A stretch of 64,000 nucleotides of DNA from Anaerolineales bacterium (lineage in GTDB: Bacteria; Chloroflexota; Anaerolineae; Anaerolineales; UBA4823). Numbering within the stretch: position 1 is the first letter of the stretch; every line of letters starts with the position of its first letter. The notes under the pieces are model-generated. The model did not search any database, was not told where the DNA came from, and saw only the letters and a list, made by a program, of their open reading frames with translations. Where the stretch lies: the NCBI GenBank assembly GCA_003105035.1, contig PQAL01000024.1, positions 113,671 through 177,670 of the forward strand. Direction: 5' to 3'. Below, one piece after another: positions 63,792-64,000 of the stretch. Position numbers and translations under genes: made by a program.

Positions 63792-64000
63792 ATGGTACCT
63801 GAGTCGAAAGGTATTACAGCGAAAATACTTTCGACGGTTGATCTTGGACCTGAGATCGAGGGCATGGCAAGCCGCCAGTTTCGTATGCGTATGTTTACCT
63901 TTGAGCCTGGAGCTGTCTTTGGCCCGCTTCACGACCATAAAGACAGACCAGGCATCGTCTATATACTACAAGGAACGATCACTGATCATCGAAATGGAGT
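63792..64000 (+). CDS. Cupin-domain protein, N-terminal part (runs off the window)
   Basis: The frame starting at the ATG at 63792 reads about 70 residues of a cupin: a beta-strand pattern with FRMRMFTFEPGAVFG and LHDHKDRPGIVYIL (metal-binding His cluster), then GTITDHRNG. The function cannot be given. A ribosome site AAAGGAG at 63768-63774 is ideally placed for a different ATG at 63781, which lies in another frame (one base out), so either the true start is 63792 or a single-base deletion has occurred near the start. Confidence 0.6.
   Translation, partial: MVPESKGITAKILSTVDLGPEIEGMASRQFRMRMFTFEPGAVFGPLHDHKDRPGIVYILQGTITDHRNG

Noticed and set aside
63756..63938. Open frame of 60 codons on the minus strand
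   Set aside because: Antisense to the cupin coding frame, and no motif supports it.
1..64000. CRISPR arrays, rRNA genes, prophage or insertion sequences
   Set aside because: I looked for repeated spacers, rRNA-like blocks, transposase motifs and direct or inverted terminal repeats and found none.

Overview
The window reads as a chromosomal stretch from a bacterium of the phylum Chloroflexota, most likely class Anaerolineae. This is an inference from gene content and protein style: a MreBCD/PBP2/RodA cluster, an actinobacterial-type inositol-phosphate synthase, a three-polypeptide AddAB-like helicase-nuclease, many small Anaerolineae-type operons, and a moderate base composition with no strong skew. 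No rRNA, CRISPR array, phage gene or insertion sequence was found. The region is dense housekeeping DNA on both strands, and the only long non-coding stretch is near the right edge.

Layout. 1-5043 (minus) holds mreB-mreC-mreD-PBP2-rodA, the cell elongation machinery; rodA runs off the left edge. 5113-6225 is a C45-type acyltransferase/hydrolase. 6552-9336 (minus) is yebC-ruvC-rRNA methyltransferase-ruvA, followed upstream by ino1 and a tRNA-Pro(CGG) on the plus strand. 10948-18487 (plus) is a tight four-gene DNA-repair operon: AddB-like helicase core, UvrD/AddA-like helicase, a free-standing AddB-type iron-sulfur nuclease, and RecJ. 18555-24741 carries an L,D-transpeptidase, a membrane alpha/beta hydrolase, EttA and HtpG. 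24783-25301 (minus) is tRNA-Leu(GAG) plus an SCP2-like protein. 25368-28368 has plsX, fabF and a membrane protein. 28417-30063 (minus) is an SPFH-HTH protein with a helical partner. 30223-32774 has a cysteine desulfurase and mnmA. A cold-shock gene follows with a long structured leader, then peptidase, trmI, Nudix, rplY (with a structured leader), a DUF3267 protein, an RsmC-like enzyme, an MBL protein, M14 and M24 peptidases, a CHAD protein, gmd, and a DUF58/MoxR pair. 48366-53728 and on carries lipid kinase, methyltransferase, SpoIIE phosphatase, TrkA-type protein, P-loop protein and secDF. The right end has prepilin peptidase, murA, thioredoxin, OsmC, scpA, exonuclease III, DegV, hisS, a membrane protein, about 880 bp of non-coding DNA, and the start of a cupin gene.

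How the genes work together. Peptidoglycan is a recurring theme (MreBCD, PBP2, RodA, L,D-transpeptidase, MurA), which argues that this lineage makes a genuine wall; its MurA carries Asp in place of the fosfomycin-target Cys. DNA repair is the second theme (RuvA, RuvC, AddAB-like set, RecJ, exonuclease III). The cysteine desulfurase and MnmA form a tRNA thiolation pair.

The signals I consider most worth following are the split AddAB-like operon, the Asp-type MurA, the repeated arrangement of a TATAAT box 6-8 bases before the start codon (predicted leaderless mRNAs), and two structured leader regions upstream of rplY and the cold-shock gene. Nothing was computed or searched; all assignments rest on motifs read by eye.
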